A stretch of DNA of 64,000 nucleotides, from positions 434,001 to 498,000 of the forward strand of contig JAKPHF010000077.1 of the NCBI GenBank assembly GCA_029550525.1, read 5' to 3'. Numbering within the stretch: position 1 is the first letter of the stretch; each line of letters opens with the position of its first letter. The translations under genes and the position numbers were made by a program. The DNA is from Planctomycetota bacterium. Its GTDB lineage: Bacteria > Planctomycetota > Phycisphaerae > UBA1845 > PWPN01. Shown piece by piece: positions 32,723-41,300 of this stretch. The notes beneath the pieces were generated by a model. That model was not told where the DNA came from. It worked only from the letters and a program-made list of their open reading frames with translations, and made no database searches.

Positions 32723-33715
32723 ATGCGGCGACGTGAATTCCTCGGGACGTTTGGGGCGGCGGTTGCGACGGGCATGATCACGCGGCGGGCTGCGTCGGAG
32801 CCGATCGACGAAGCGTTGGCCCGCGGACCGAAGTCCAACGCACCGCGATTGCCCATGCGCGAGTACGGCAAGACCGGCATCCGCTTATCGATCATCGGCT
32901 TTCCCGGCTTCGCTCTGCGCGACACGACGGAGAAAGATCAGGCCCGCACGAATCGGCTGGTGGCGGAGACCATCGAGCGGGGCGTGAACTATTTCGACGT
33001 GGCCGCCCAGTACGGCAACGCCGAGGTCGTGCTCGGGCCGGCCCTGCAGCCCTATCGCAAGCACATCTTCCTTTCGAGCAAGACTTCGAAGCGCACGGCC
33101 GAGGAAGCGGCGAAGGAACTCGACCGTTCGCTCCAGCGACTCAAGACCGACTATCTCGACCTGTATAATCTGCACCACATTCAGCATCTGGACCGGGACG
33201 TGGACGTGGCCTTCGGCAAGGGCGGGGCCATGGAAGTTCTCATCCAGGCCAAGAAGGAAGGACGCGTGCGGCACCTGGGCTTTTCCGCCCACTCGATCGA
33301 GGCGGCGCTGGCGGCTATGGACCGCTACGACTTTGACTCGGCCATCTTCCCCATCAACTTCGCCTGCATCATGAAGGGCAACTGGGGCCGACAAATCATC
33401 GAGCGCTGCCAGGCCAAGGGCGTGGCCATGTTCGCGCTCAAGGCGCTGGCCCGCCAACAGTGGCCCAAGGACGACCCCAAACGCAGCGCCTACCCGATCT
33501 GCTGGTATCAGCCGTTGACCGATCTCGACGAGGCGGAGATGGCCTTGCGGTTCACGCTCAGCCAGCCGATCGTGGCGGCCTTGCCTCCTTCGTCCGACCG
33601 CCTGCACCGCCTGGCCATGATCCTGGGCATGGATTTCCAGCCCATCACGGCCGAGCAGGAGAAAAAACTGGCTCAACTGGCCGAGGGGCTCAATCCCGTG
33701 TTCAAGCAAGCCTGA
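32723..33715 (+). CDS. Tat-exported aldo/keto reductase family protein
   Basis: A 330-residue TIM-barrel oxidoreductase with a twin-arginine signal (RRREFLGTFGAAVATGM). The catalytic set is present: Asp/Tyr in YFDVAAQYGNAE, Lys in SSKTSK and His in NLHHIQH. Export by Tat would let it fold with its nicotinamide cofactor inside. GGAGG precedes the ATG. Substrate unknown; many planctomycete homologues sit among sugar-metabolism genes. Confidence 0.87.
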   Translation: MRRREFLGTFGAAVATGMITRRAASEPIDEALARGPKSNAPRLPMREYGKTGIRLSIIGFPGFALRDTTEKDQARTNRLVAETIERGVNYFDVAAQYGNAEVVLGPALQPYRKHIFLSSKTSKRTAEEAAKELDRSLQRLKTDYLDLYNLHHIQHLDRDVDVAFGKGGAMEVLIQAKKEGRVRHLGFSAHSIEAALAAMDRYDFDSAIFPINFACIMKGNWGRQIIERCQAKGVAMFALKALARQQWPKDDPKRSAYPICWYQPLTDLDEAEMALRFTLSQPIVAALPPSSDRLHRLAMILGMDFQPITAEQEKKLAQLAEGLNPVFKQA

Positions 33716-33928
33716 CCGGCCGCGGTAAGAGCGAGTCGGATCCGCCCCAGAACGGCACGAAGTGCGCGCGAGCCCACGGGCCGCGGAATCCGGAAAGATA
33801 CACCCGTCACGGTTCGATTCGCGTCTTGCGATGGTTGCAGCAAGTGGTCGCAGTCTTGGAGCAGTGGCGATCGCGGGTGATTGTCGTACCCCCCGAAGCG
33901 CCGAACAGCCTTTCGCGCTGCGCCAGAT

Positions 33929-34153
33929 CTAGCCACCATCATGACATAAAAACGTCGAGATGACCAAGCCCAAGCCGGTCGGCACGCCGGTCAGGGCAAT
34001 CGAGAGAAGCCAGAAGTTCAACACTACCTGCGGTGTTCGTATGGCCAGGAAACCGAGCGGGATGGCGAGCGCGACGCCAGTCAGCAACGCCGCCACCGTC
34101 GCTCGCACAAGGCCCCTGACCGGCGTCCAGGCCGAGCCCGCGTTCCTGCTCAT
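33929..34153 (-). CDS. small two-helix membrane protein
   Basis: An unrecognised 74-residue protein with two hydrophobic segments (ATVAALLTGVALAIPLGFLA and FWLLSIALTGVPTGLGLVIS). Start at the ATG with AGGA upstream; an in-frame extension to 34246 is less likely. Support is limited to the membrane-helix pattern and the ribosome binding site. Confidence 0.45.
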   Translation of the reverse strand: MSRNAGSAWTPVRGLVRATVAALLTGVALAIPLGFLAIRTPQVVLNFWLLSIALTGVPTGLGLVISTFLCHDGG

Positions 34154-34263
34154 GGCGACATCATCCTGTTGAGGTGATAGTTTGAGCAGCGGCAACCGGG
34201 CGCCAATTACAATTGTTGGTGCTTTTTCGAACCGTCTGGAGCGCAAGCGGCGGCGCAGGAAAG

Positions 34264-34320
34264 AACAAGAGGTGAGAAGCAGGGCGGCGGCGCCCCGCGC
34301 CTCACCTCTGGCTTTTCGTG
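34264..34320 (-). terminator. hairpin downstream of the isomerase gene
   Basis: AGGTGAG (around 34270) pairs with CTCACCT (around 34307) with a GC-rich interior. It lies just beyond the minus-strand gene ending at 34334. The T tract is weak. Confidence 0.4.
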
Positions 34321-34333
34321 TCGTGCGGTGTGT

Positions 34334-35320
34334 TTACGCTTCCGCCCACTGCTTGCGGAGCAGTTCGACGCAAGCCGGGATGGCGGTTTCGCGGTCGGTC
34401 TTGCAGCCACACTCAAGGCTGACGAAGTCCTGGTAGCCGATCATCTTGAGGCCTTTGAAGCCGAGCACGTAGTTGTCGGCCTCGCCGTCCTCGCCCGGCA
34501 TGGCCCGGCGGCGGCGACTGGCGATGTGCACGTGGTGCAGGTAGTCGCCCGCACTAATGAACGCACCCAGGTCGCTCGTCTCTTCCCAGGTCATGTGCCA
34601 GAAGTCGCCCATCACGGCGATGCCCGGATTATCCAAGTCGCGGCAGATGGATGCGCCATCGGCCAGCGTGCGCAGGAAATAACACTCGTGGCGATTGAGC
34701 GGCTCGAGCAGGATGCGGGTACCGCACTTGGCCGCGTGATCGCCGAGCTCCTGCAGCAGGGCGCCTTCACGCTTGCGGTCCTGTTCGTCCCAACGGGCAA
34801 AGCCGGTCAGCGCTTCGCGGGCCTTCTTATGCGGTAGCGTACCCTCGTTGTCCTGTCCGTTGAAGGCAGGCACGATGATCAGACCAGTCGAGCCGATTTC
34901 GCCGGCCTTGGTGAGCAGCTCCTTCATGGTTTTCATGGCCAGGTCGCGAACTTCTTTCTTGTCGCTGATGATACAGCCTTTGAAGCCCGCGCAGATGGCA
35001 CTCATCTTGATGGGCCGGTTCTTGAGTGCCGACTTCAGCTCGGCGAACGCCTCGGGGTTGAGGAGGCGGCCGCCTCCGACCTCCAGGCCCTCGAAGCCCC
35101 AGCGTTCCATATTGTCGAGCTTGGCGGCCAGTGTATCGCCGGCCATGGGACCTTCCTGGCTGGACAGTCGCAGCTTGGCCTCGCGAGGCGGCCGGACGGG
35201 TACATACGCCCGGTTGCCTCGCGGCCGCCGCTGCCGCTGCTGCTCCTGCGCCTGGGCCGACACCGCTCCCACGCCCGCTGCCGCCGCCGCGGCCAGAATG
35301 TCTCTTCTGCTGATGCTCAC
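34334..35320 (-). CDS. exported xylose-isomerase-like TIM barrel protein
   Basis: A 328-residue sugar phosphate isomerase/epimerase-type protein with a Tat-like leader (SRRDILAAAAAAGVGAVSA). Barrel motifs include GFEGLEVGGG, LLEPLNRHEC (metal-binding Glu), VMGDFWHM, HHVHIASR and FVSLECGC (second Glu). The GTG at 35320 is chosen because GGAGG lies seven bases upstream. Substrate unknown. It is oriented away from the receiver gene. Confidence 0.86.
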   Translation of the reverse strand: MSISRRDILAAAAAAGVGAVSAQAQEQQRQRRPRGNRAYVPVRPPREAKLRLSSQEGPMAGDTLAAKLDNMERWGFEGLEVGGGRLLNPEAFAELKSALKNRPIKMSAICAGFKGCIISDKKEVRDLAMKTMKELLTKAGEIGSTGLIIVPAFNGQDNEGTLPHKKAREALTGFARWDEQDRKREGALLQELGDHAAKCGTRILLEPLNRHECYFLRTLADGASICRDLDNPGIAVMGDFWHMTWEETSDLGAFISAGDYLHHVHIASRRRRAMPGEDGEADNYVLGFKGLKMIGYQDFVSLECGCKTDRETAIPACVELLRKQWAEA

Positions 35321-35749
35321 GATTGCCTCCTTTGGTCCGCAAGATGGTTGGATGAATCGGAGCCTATTTTCGCGGGGCCTTCTGCCAGCGTCAATGACCC
35401 CGAAGCCGGGTCGTCACCGCCGTGATCTGCCTACGGCGGCGCCGGCAAATGTCCATGAGTGGCATGCCCGTGCAGCGCGGCCGGGGGAGTATGTCGAGCT
35501 GGCCACCATCCATGTAAACCGGTGTTTTCCAGCGGCCTAGGAGCGGGCGCACATTGCCCCAGGCCATGCGCTGGCGTGCCGACCGAGTCTTCAATTCTGC
35601 TTTTTCCTGGCCTATTTCTGGGGTGATCCCCTATCGACGGACTCTACCTGACTCACGTACTGTGGGTGACAGTAGCTCGTCTCTCCCCTGTCGGGGCGGG
35701 ACTGAACGGCACCTGAATTGAGGAGTGAGTCCATGAAGGTGAGTGTGCG
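35321..35749. other. intergenic region between isomerase and receiver genes
   Basis: No supported gene in 429 bases. A 67-codon minus-strand frame (35391-35594) has no recognisable content. Near 35732 a six-codon frame with the better ribosome binding site (GAGGAG) ends in TGA overlapping the receiver ATG. Confidence 0.5.
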
Positions 35750-36391
35750 ATGATGTCCGCCGGCAAGAGCGTCGAGCAACTCCGACTGCATATCGGCGAG
35801 CTGGAGCCTCGTGTTTCTCAGCTTGACGGTGCAATCGATGCGCTGCGTCGCGGCACACTCGAAACGATCGTGATCGTGACCGAGCAGGGCGAGCGGGTGT
35901 TCAAACTGGCGCAGGGGCTGGCAGGCGTCGAGCCGGAGGGGAGTCGAACGATTCCGGCCGTGAGCGGCGATCATGGCGGTCCCATTCGCGTTTTGGTGGT
36001 CGACGATCACAAGATCATTCGCGAAGGCCTGGCCGGCATTCTCGATGCGGAGACCGACCTGCAGGTGGTGGGCGAGGCGGCCGACGGCAGGATCGCCATC
36101 GAGATGGCCCGGCGGTTGAATCCGCATGTGGTCGTGATGGATCTGAGTATGCCGCATCTGAACGGAATCGAGGCCACGCGAGTGATCAATGCGACGCTCC
36201 CCGGCATTCGGATCATCGGCTTGTCGGCCCATGAGGCCGAGGATGTGGCCAGCCGGTTCATTCGAGCCGGTGCGGCGGCGTTCCTCAGTAAGGGCGGGCC
36301 CTCGGAAGATCTCGTCGCCATCATTCGTGCCTGCTGCGGACGAAGCGTCGCACCGGCGACTGGGGACTGGGGGCTAGGGGCGGGGGGCTAG
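35750..36391 (+). CDS. receiver-domain response regulator lacking an output domain
   Basis: A 213-residue protein. Residues 80-200 are a CheY-like receiver with Asp85/Asp86, phospho-acceptor Asp131 in MDLSMP and Lys181 in LSKGG, most like NarL/LuxR receivers. The N-terminal 75 residues hold TLETIVIVTEQGERVFKL, a segment typical of the start of PAS sensor kinases, so the protein looks like a fusion. The LuxR helix-turn-helix expected after the receiver is missing; instead the last ten residues (GDWGLGAGG) and the stop come from a heptamer array. It may be truncated or a single-domain signalling protein. Confidence 0.82.
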   Translation: MMSAGKSVEQLRLHIGELEPRVSQLDGAIDALRRGTLETIVIVTEQGERVFKLAQGLAGVEPEGSRTIPAVSGDHGGPIRVLVVDDHKIIREGLAGILDAETDLQVVGEAADGRIAIEMARRLNPHVVVMDLSMPHLNGIEATRVINATLPGIRIIGLSAHEAEDVASRFIRAGAAAFLSKGGPSEDLVAIIRACCGRSVAPATGDWGLGAGG

Positions 36392-36392
36392 G
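36358..36392. repeat. heptamer array, GACTGGG family, containing a stop codon
   Basis: Five 7-base units (GACTGGG twice, GGCTAGG twice, GGCGGGG). The TAG of unit five is the stop of the receiver gene. Confidence 0.88.
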
Positions 36393-36449
36393 ACTGAGAA
36401 ACGAGCACGTCTACCCGGGGATGTGACGTAATGGTGTCACACTTGGTCA

Positions 36450-36468
36450 GGCGGGCAAGATGCCCGCC
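36450..36468. repeat. GGCGGGCA-AGA-TGCCCGCC palindrome
   Basis: Eight-base perfect stem with AGA loop, followed by CCCCGACAACGGCG, between the convergent receiver and sulfatase genes. It could also act as a bidirectional termination or mRNA-stabilising hairpin. Confidence 0.82.
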
Positions 36469-36492
36469 CCCCGACAACGGCGAACCTTGTCA

Positions 36493-38331
36493 TCATCTCA
36501 ACGCGCGTTTCTGGTAGGCCGAAAGGGCGGTCAGACGGTTCTTGACCGTCTGCGACAAGGCCGGATCCACCGGTAAATCCTGTGTCTCGGCGGGATCGGT
36601 GCGCAAATTGAAGTGTTGGAGTCGATCCTCAGCCGGATACCAGATGAACTTCTCGTCGCCGTCGATCAGTCCCAGGCAGAAATCGTCGAAGAAGCTGCTG
36701 ACGTAGATCGTCCGGTCGCCGTGGGGGTCGAACAGACTGGTTCCCTGCCGCAGATGCCGAGCATCGTGCACGTTCATCAGGTCGGCCACGGTCGGTGCGA
36801 TATCGATCTGACGGGCAACGAGCGTTTCCTCACAAGTTAGACGTCCGTCCGCCGACCACAGAATGAGCGGAACCGTAATCTCCTCCTCGTACAGCGAGTT
36901 GTTGTGGATGAAGGTTCCGTGCTCGCCGAACGATTCGCCGTGATCGCCGACAAGCACCACCAGTGTGTCGTCCAGCAGGCCTGCGTCGGAGAGGTTTTGC
37001 AGGATGCGATCGATGGTTTGATCGAGATAGGCGACGGACTTCCAGTAGTGCTCGACGGTTGCGGGGACGCCGGCCGGTTTGTCGGGATAGTCGTACGGAT
37101 GATGTGCCGCCAGCGTGATGATGACGGCGGCAAAGGGCACATTGTCGCGCGGGATCACGCGAGTTACTGCCTCCACGAGCAGTTCGTCGGAGTCTCCGAA
37201 GCTGGACCGCGGCCCGTCCACGTCACCCACCAGCCGCCGGAGTTCGTGCGGCCCGAAACGGGTCTCCACGCCGCAGCTCATGAGAATGCCGTTCGTGTTT
37301 TCGAACAGCAGATTCTGAACGCTGAAGCAATAGGTTCGGGCCCCACGCTGCTCGCGGAGCGACCAGATGACCGACGGCGTGCGTAGCCGGGTGCCCTCTA
37401 GGATTTCCACGCCAGAGCAGGCGTACCAGCCGGTGAGTGTGGCGAACAGCGCTTTCGAAGAGTGCGGTACGCTGACGTAGCAGCGGGCCAGCGTGCCCTG
37501 GATCGCCAGCCGGCGCAGCGTCGGAGTTACGGTCGGTTCCGCTCCGCGCAGGTTCAGACCCTTCCAGCGGACGGACTCCAGCATGAACAGGGCCAGATTC
37601 TTGAAAGGCCGCCTCGACGGTTCGCCGGCGGGCCGGCTGGACGGCGACGGCGGCGGATGAAGCTGCTGGTCGCAGGCTTCGGCGGCTTCTTCGGAGCCGA
37701 GGGCGGCCGGGGCTCGCCAGAGATCCAGGATGCCGGCGGTGATGATGTTCTTTTCCGCCGAGTACATGTGGCTGGGGATGCGCACGCTCGCCAGCGCGGC
37801 GAGGATGGAGAGTCCGGCCAGGATGCCCGCAGCGTGCCGGGCCCGAAGGCGCGGAGCCGTCGGGCAGCGAAAACGCCGCCGCAGGAACACCGCCGCCGGC
37901 ATGAAGCAGACGAACTGTATCGCCATGACGTAGACGAACCATTTGCGAAAACTGGCGGCCAGCCCGGAAGGGAACTTGAAGAACATGTCCACGCCCGAAG
38001 TCAGATCGGGGGCGAACTTCCAGCTGTAGCGGATCAGGTCGAGCGACGTGGGCTGAAGCCACAGCTGTCGCACGCGGGCATCCAGGAGAAGCAACGCGAG
38101 CAGGCCCGCGGTGGCCGCATAGGCGATTCCTAATCGCGGCAGCGTTGGCTTATGGAGGACCAGGATCAAGAAGGCGGTTACTGCCAGCGACAAGGCGACG
38201 TCCTGCGTCAGCACGAGCAACACCGAGGCGAGCCCGAAGTTGGCCCAGAGGAACTCGTTCATGTAGGCGACGAGCATCAGCTTGGGAACAAGCAACAGCA
38301 ATGCGCAGAGGCTGAGCCAAACTATTGCCAT
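36493..38331 (-). CDS. membrane sulfatase / phosphoglycerol-transferase-like protein
   Basis: A 612-residue protein of the LtaS/alkaline phosphatase superfamily. Five membrane helices fill the first 180 residues; the exported catalytic domain follows. It has LFMLESVRWKG (metal-ligand Glu region), SVPHSSKALFATLTGW (with the Ser/Thr nucleophile region), LAAHHPYDYP and VVLVGDHGESFGEHG with HNNSLYEEEITVPLI. Such enzymes transfer or remove phosphoglycerol, phosphoethanolamine or sulfate groups at the cell surface; which one applies here is unclear. AAGGTG precedes the ATG. Confidence 0.87.
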   Translation of the reverse strand: MAIVWLSLCALLLLVPKLMLVAYMNEFLWANFGLASVLLVLTQDVALSLAVTAFLILVLHKPTLPRLGIAYAATAGLLALLLLDARVRQLWLQPTSLDLIRYSWKFAPDLTSGVDMFFKFPSGLAASFRKWFVYVMAIQFVCFMPAAVFLRRRFRCPTAPRLRARHAAGILAGLSILAALASVRIPSHMYSAEKNIITAGILDLWRAPAALGSEEAAEACDQQLHPPPSPSSRPAGEPSRRPFKNLALFMLESVRWKGLNLRGAEPTVTPTLRRLAIQGTLARCYVSVPHSSKALFATLTGWYACSGVEILEGTRLRTPSVIWSLREQRGARTYCFSVQNLLFENTNGILMSCGVETRFGPHELRRLVGDVDGPRSSFGDSDELLVEAVTRVIPRDNVPFAAVIITLAAHHPYDYPDKPAGVPATVEHYWKSVAYLDQTIDRILQNLSDAGLLDDTLVVLVGDHGESFGEHGTFIHNNSLYEEEITVPLILWSADGRLTCEETLVARQIDIAPTVADLMNVHDARHLRQGTSLFDPHGDRTIYVSSFFDDFCLGLIDGDEKFIWYPAEDRLQHFNLRTDPAETQDLPVDPALSQTVKNRLTALSAYQKRALR

Positions 38332-38767
38332 CGCAGATCACCTTGCTTCGAACACTGAAGGCTGGAGATGGAACACGCCGCCAGCACCTTCACGGGAGCT
38401 AAGCAGAATATAGACGTACAGGTGGAGCCTGCCTCACGGGTCTTGCCGATTTCAGACTTCGCCCGACCAAGTTGAAATTCAGTCAGCCAAGCCGACTAGG
38501 ATCCCGCCCAGAGGAGATCATCCGGGTTATCCTGCAGATATTCGGCATGGACCTCTTGACACAAGGCGTCGGGAGGGTACACTCAGGGTGGTATTACGAA
38601 GATATGAATCGTAATACCAATGTCGGTCACGAACGACGGTCCGTTCGTGAGCTGGGGAAGAGCTCGTGGTGCCGACCTGGAACCGGCGGGCGAAGGCCAT
38701 CATTCACGGTGTCGGCCGCGGGGAAAGGGCATACTCACATTTCGCCCCGAGAGGAGGGAAGCAACAC
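38332..38767. other. divergent intergenic region, sulfatase to PEP-CTERM gene
   Basis: No supported gene in 436 bases. It carries a strong plus-strand promoter (38556-38583) and a transcript leader of about 180 bases ending in AGGAGG before a TTG start. Confidence 0.55.
38556..38583 (+). promoter_or_regulatory. sigma-70-type promoter with perfect -35
   Basis: TTGACA, 16-base spacer, TACACT, about 180 bases ahead of the PEP-CTERM gene. Confidence 0.7.
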
Positions 38768-39451
38768 TTGTCAACGAACTTGACAATCCAAAGACACTGG
38801 TGCGGCGTGATGACAGCTTTCTTGATGGCGGTCGCTGCGGCACCGGTTCTGGGGCATGGTGGCGGCGATGGGACGCATCTGACCGTTGGCTACTACTACG
38901 GGCATGATGCGGACGAGAACCCCGCCGATCCGCCCTGGCCGCCGACGTTGCTGGTGGATACCCATCCTTGGGAATTGGGTGACGTCTACTATGACCTGGA
39001 GTACACGAGCGGCGGGCTGCTCAACGGGTGGGTGTCTCAAGTTCCCGGCTTCGAGCCGCTGGCAGCGGAGGACCAGGAGTTCGAGGGTCACGGCTTTTTT
39101 TCATGGCTGGATGCGAACTACAGCCACGGCATACCCCACGTACAGCTTCATGTGGACCACGTGGATGCGGGACTGCAGATTCTGAATCCCGACACGCTGC
39201 AACCGATCTCCACCATCTCGTTCACCGAGGCCTTTCCGCACACGCACTTTACCTACTACGTGCCGGCCAGTCAGTCCGCGGCCCCGGGCGATATCTACAC
39301 CGCCACGCTGCATCTTCACGATCTCAACGGCAACCTGGCCGACTCCCAAGCCTTCACGTTGCAGTTCCGCATCGTGCCGGAGCCGGCCTCGCTGGTCCTG
39401 CTGGGAACAGGTGCCGTGATGGTGGTGCTGCGTCGCCGGACCGCGATGTGA
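38768..39451 (+). CDS. His-rich secreted PEP-CTERM protein
   Basis: A 227-residue exported protein. TTG start with AGGAGG nine bases upstream, signal peptide (about 1-29, ending VLG), then a mature region beginning HGGGDGTHLTVGYYYGHD and rich in His (HGIPHVQLHVDHVD, PHTHFTYYV). It ends in the sorting signal VPEPASLVLLGTGAVMVVL plus RRR. The body resembles that of the 40351 gene product (GGLLNGWVSQVPGF against GGPISGYSASVPGF). The His content suggests metal binding. Function unknown. Confidence 0.83.
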   Translation: MSTNLTIQRHWCGVMTAFLMAVAAAPVLGHGGGDGTHLTVGYYYGHDADENPADPPWPPTLLVDTHPWELGDVYYDLEYTSGGLLNGWVSQVPGFEPLAAEDQEFEGHGFFSWLDANYSHGIPHVQLHVDHVDAGLQILNPDTLQPISTISFTEAFPHTHFTYYVPASQSAAPGDIYTATLHLHDLNGNLADSQAFTLQFRIVPEPASLVLLGTGAVMVVLRRRTAM

Positions 39452-39551
39452 CGAGAATCGGCGAGAGATGTTGAGCCCTTTGCGGTCGGCCCGGAGCAGG
39501 CAACATCCGGGCTGATGTTTGTAGCGATGTGGTACAGGAGGCGAGCCGAGC

Positions 39552-40343
39552 GTGATTCCATCGAGAGCCATGGCAACCCAGGCGTCCTCCCGGCGCGATG
39601 CTGCGGGCCCGGCTCCGTACGCGAAGGGTTTCACGCTCATCGAATTGCTGGTGGTCGTAGCCATCATCGCAGCACTCATTGCGATCCTGTTGCCCTCGGT
39701 GATCACGGCACGGGCGATGGCGACGGCGGTGTCCTGCCTGAGCAACATGCGGCAGTTGGGAGTCGCCGCCCAGATGTATGCGGACGTCAATAAGGATGCG
39801 ATTGTCGACTCGGGGCTGCCGCACGGTGGATTGCCCTCGACGCCGGCGCAGGTCGAACAAAGCTGGTTTTACACGCTCGAGCGATCGTACCGAAACAGAC
39901 TGGTGGCCCGGTGTCCGGCCGACAAGAGTCCTTATTGGCACCAGGATCTGCCGGGCACCGACCCGCCTGCTCGCCGATGGGTGAGCTTCGCCGAGAACGA
40001 CTATCTGACCGGCGATCTGGAAGGGTGGGAGCAATTCACGCGGCGGACCCAGATCCGCCGGCCGGCTGATACCATCCTGTTCGCCGAATTGGCGGAGACC
40101 GGCAGCTGGGCCGCTTCCGATCACATCCACGTTGAGTTGTGGCTGTTCAATCCGCGAGAGGAAGCCCGGCAACAGATCGCATTGGATCGGCATGTGGGGC
40201 AGGCCAATTATGTCTTCGTCGACGGACACGCCGATCGCCTGCGTTTTGAACAGACCTACAAGGTCCGTTCCATTCGGCGAGACGGCGGGAGGTTCGTCGC
40301 TGAATGGAAAGCCAACAAGTACGACCCAAAGGTTGCATATTGA
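39552..40343 (+). CDS. pseudopilin between two related secreted-protein genes
   Basis: A 263-residue prepilin-type protein. The cleavage motif is KGFTLIELLVVVAIIAALIA (about 25-44); a C-terminal NYVFVDGHADRL provides the DG motif. GTG start with AGGAGG upstream. It is seven bases from the next gene, so likely co-transcribed with it. Confidence 0.88.
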   Translation: MIPSRAMATQASSRRDAAGPAPYAKGFTLIELLVVVAIIAALIAILLPSVITARAMATAVSCLSNMRQLGVAAQMYADVNKDAIVDSGLPHGGLPSTPAQVEQSWFYTLERSYRNRLVARCPADKSPYWHQDLPGTDPPARRWVSFAENDYLTGDLEGWEQFTRRTQIRRPADTILFAELAETGSWAASDHIHVELWLFNPREEARQQIALDRHVGQANYVFVDGHADRLRFEQTYKVRSIRRDGGRFVAEWKANKYDPKVAY

Positions 40344-40350
40344 GGATGAC

Positions 40351-41154
40351 ATGAGATATCCACGCTACCTCTCGATTCTGATCGCCGTGGGCCTGCTCGG
40401 CAGCGCGGTCCATGCTCACGAAGCCCACATGCAGATCGGTCGATCGGCATCGGGCCAGCTCAAGTGCAATCCGGCCGACGGCGTTCAAGACGACACGTTG
40501 ACCGTGTTGAACCTGATTCCGCCGGGCGGGCCGATTTCGGGTTACAGTGCGTCGGTGCCGGGCTTCGGCCTGGTCATATCGCCGTCGGTTGCCGACGATT
40601 GTTACCCGTTGGATCCCGGCGCGGATGTGTGGCTCGAGATCATCGCCATCGACGCACCGTTGCTGATGGTGGAAACGCCATCCTACTGGATCATCAACGA
40701 GCGGATTCCCCCGGAGCTCCGGATCGGCGGCGACATCAATGCCCATGTGCATCCGCTGTGGTTGCTCGACACGACGGATCCGGCGTTCAACCCGGTTCAG
40801 TGCACGTGGGAAATCTATTTCATTCTGAAAGACAAAGGTTCGACCGGCTACCATCCTTCGGAGCTCATGCGGTTCAGGTTTTCCGCCGGCCGTGTTCCGT
40901 GTCCGGCGGACTTCGACTGTGATGGTGATGTGGACTCCGACGATCTCGATTTGCTTCACAGCTGCGCGACCGGGCCTGCCGTGCGATACGACGCGGTAGG
41001 GCTACCCGCAGGTTGCACGCTGTCGGCCGACGGCTTCGGCGTTCTTCCCGCCGACTTGGACAAGGATTGGGACATCGACCAAACCGATTTCGCGATCTTC
41101 CAGCGATGCTATTCCGGGGCGGGCGTGCCTGCTGATCCTTATTGTGCCGATTGA
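40351..41154 (+). CDS. secreted protein with dockerin-like C-terminus
   Basis: A 267-residue exported protein. A signal peptide (about 1-22, ending VHA) is followed by HEAHMQIGRSASGQLKCN and a domain related to the PEP-CTERM protein of 38768. The C-terminus has two EF-hand-like calcium loops, DFDCDGDVDSDDLDLL and DLDKDWDIDQTDFAIF, as in type I dockerin repeats common in planctomycetes. No cohesin is visible in the window. GAGGATGAC precedes the ATG. Confidence 0.82.
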   Translation: MRYPRYLSILIAVGLLGSAVHAHEAHMQIGRSASGQLKCNPADGVQDDTLTVLNLIPPGGPISGYSASVPGFGLVISPSVADDCYPLDPGADVWLEIIAIDAPLLMVETPSYWIINERIPPELRIGGDINAHVHPLWLLDTTDPAFNPVQCTWEIYFILKDKGSTGYHPSELMRFRFSAGRVPCPADFDCDGDVDSDDLDLLHSCATGPAVRYDAVGLPAGCTLSADGFGVLPADLDKDWDIDQTDFAIFQRCYSGAGVPADPYCAD

Positions 41155-41244
41155 TATCGGCCGGCAATGCCAACGGCAGACGCAGCCCCACGGACCGCTG
41201 GTTCGACATGCAGCTGCACGAGACGACGCAAGCTGCGCCGTTCT

Positions 41245-41300
41245 CCAGTCCCCAGGCCCCAGCCCCTAGTCCCTGACCCCTAGCTCCCAGTCCCTATTCC
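41245..41300. repeat. heptamer array, CCAGTCC family, containing a stop codon
   Basis: Eight 7-base units (CCAGTCC, CCAGGCC, CTAGTCC, CTATTCC and similar) between the convergent dockerin-like and phasin-like genes. The stop of the minus-strand phasin gene (41280-41282) is in unit six. Confidence 0.88.

Noticed and set aside
35391..35594. 67-codon minus-strand frame as a small gene.
   Set aside because: No ribosome binding site, no recognisable content, and basic low-complexity composition typical of a chance frame.
40900..41154. Cellulosome component based on dockerin-like loops.
   Set aside because: No cohesin or scaffoldin is present, and dockerin-like repeats are common on unrelated planctomycete exported proteins.
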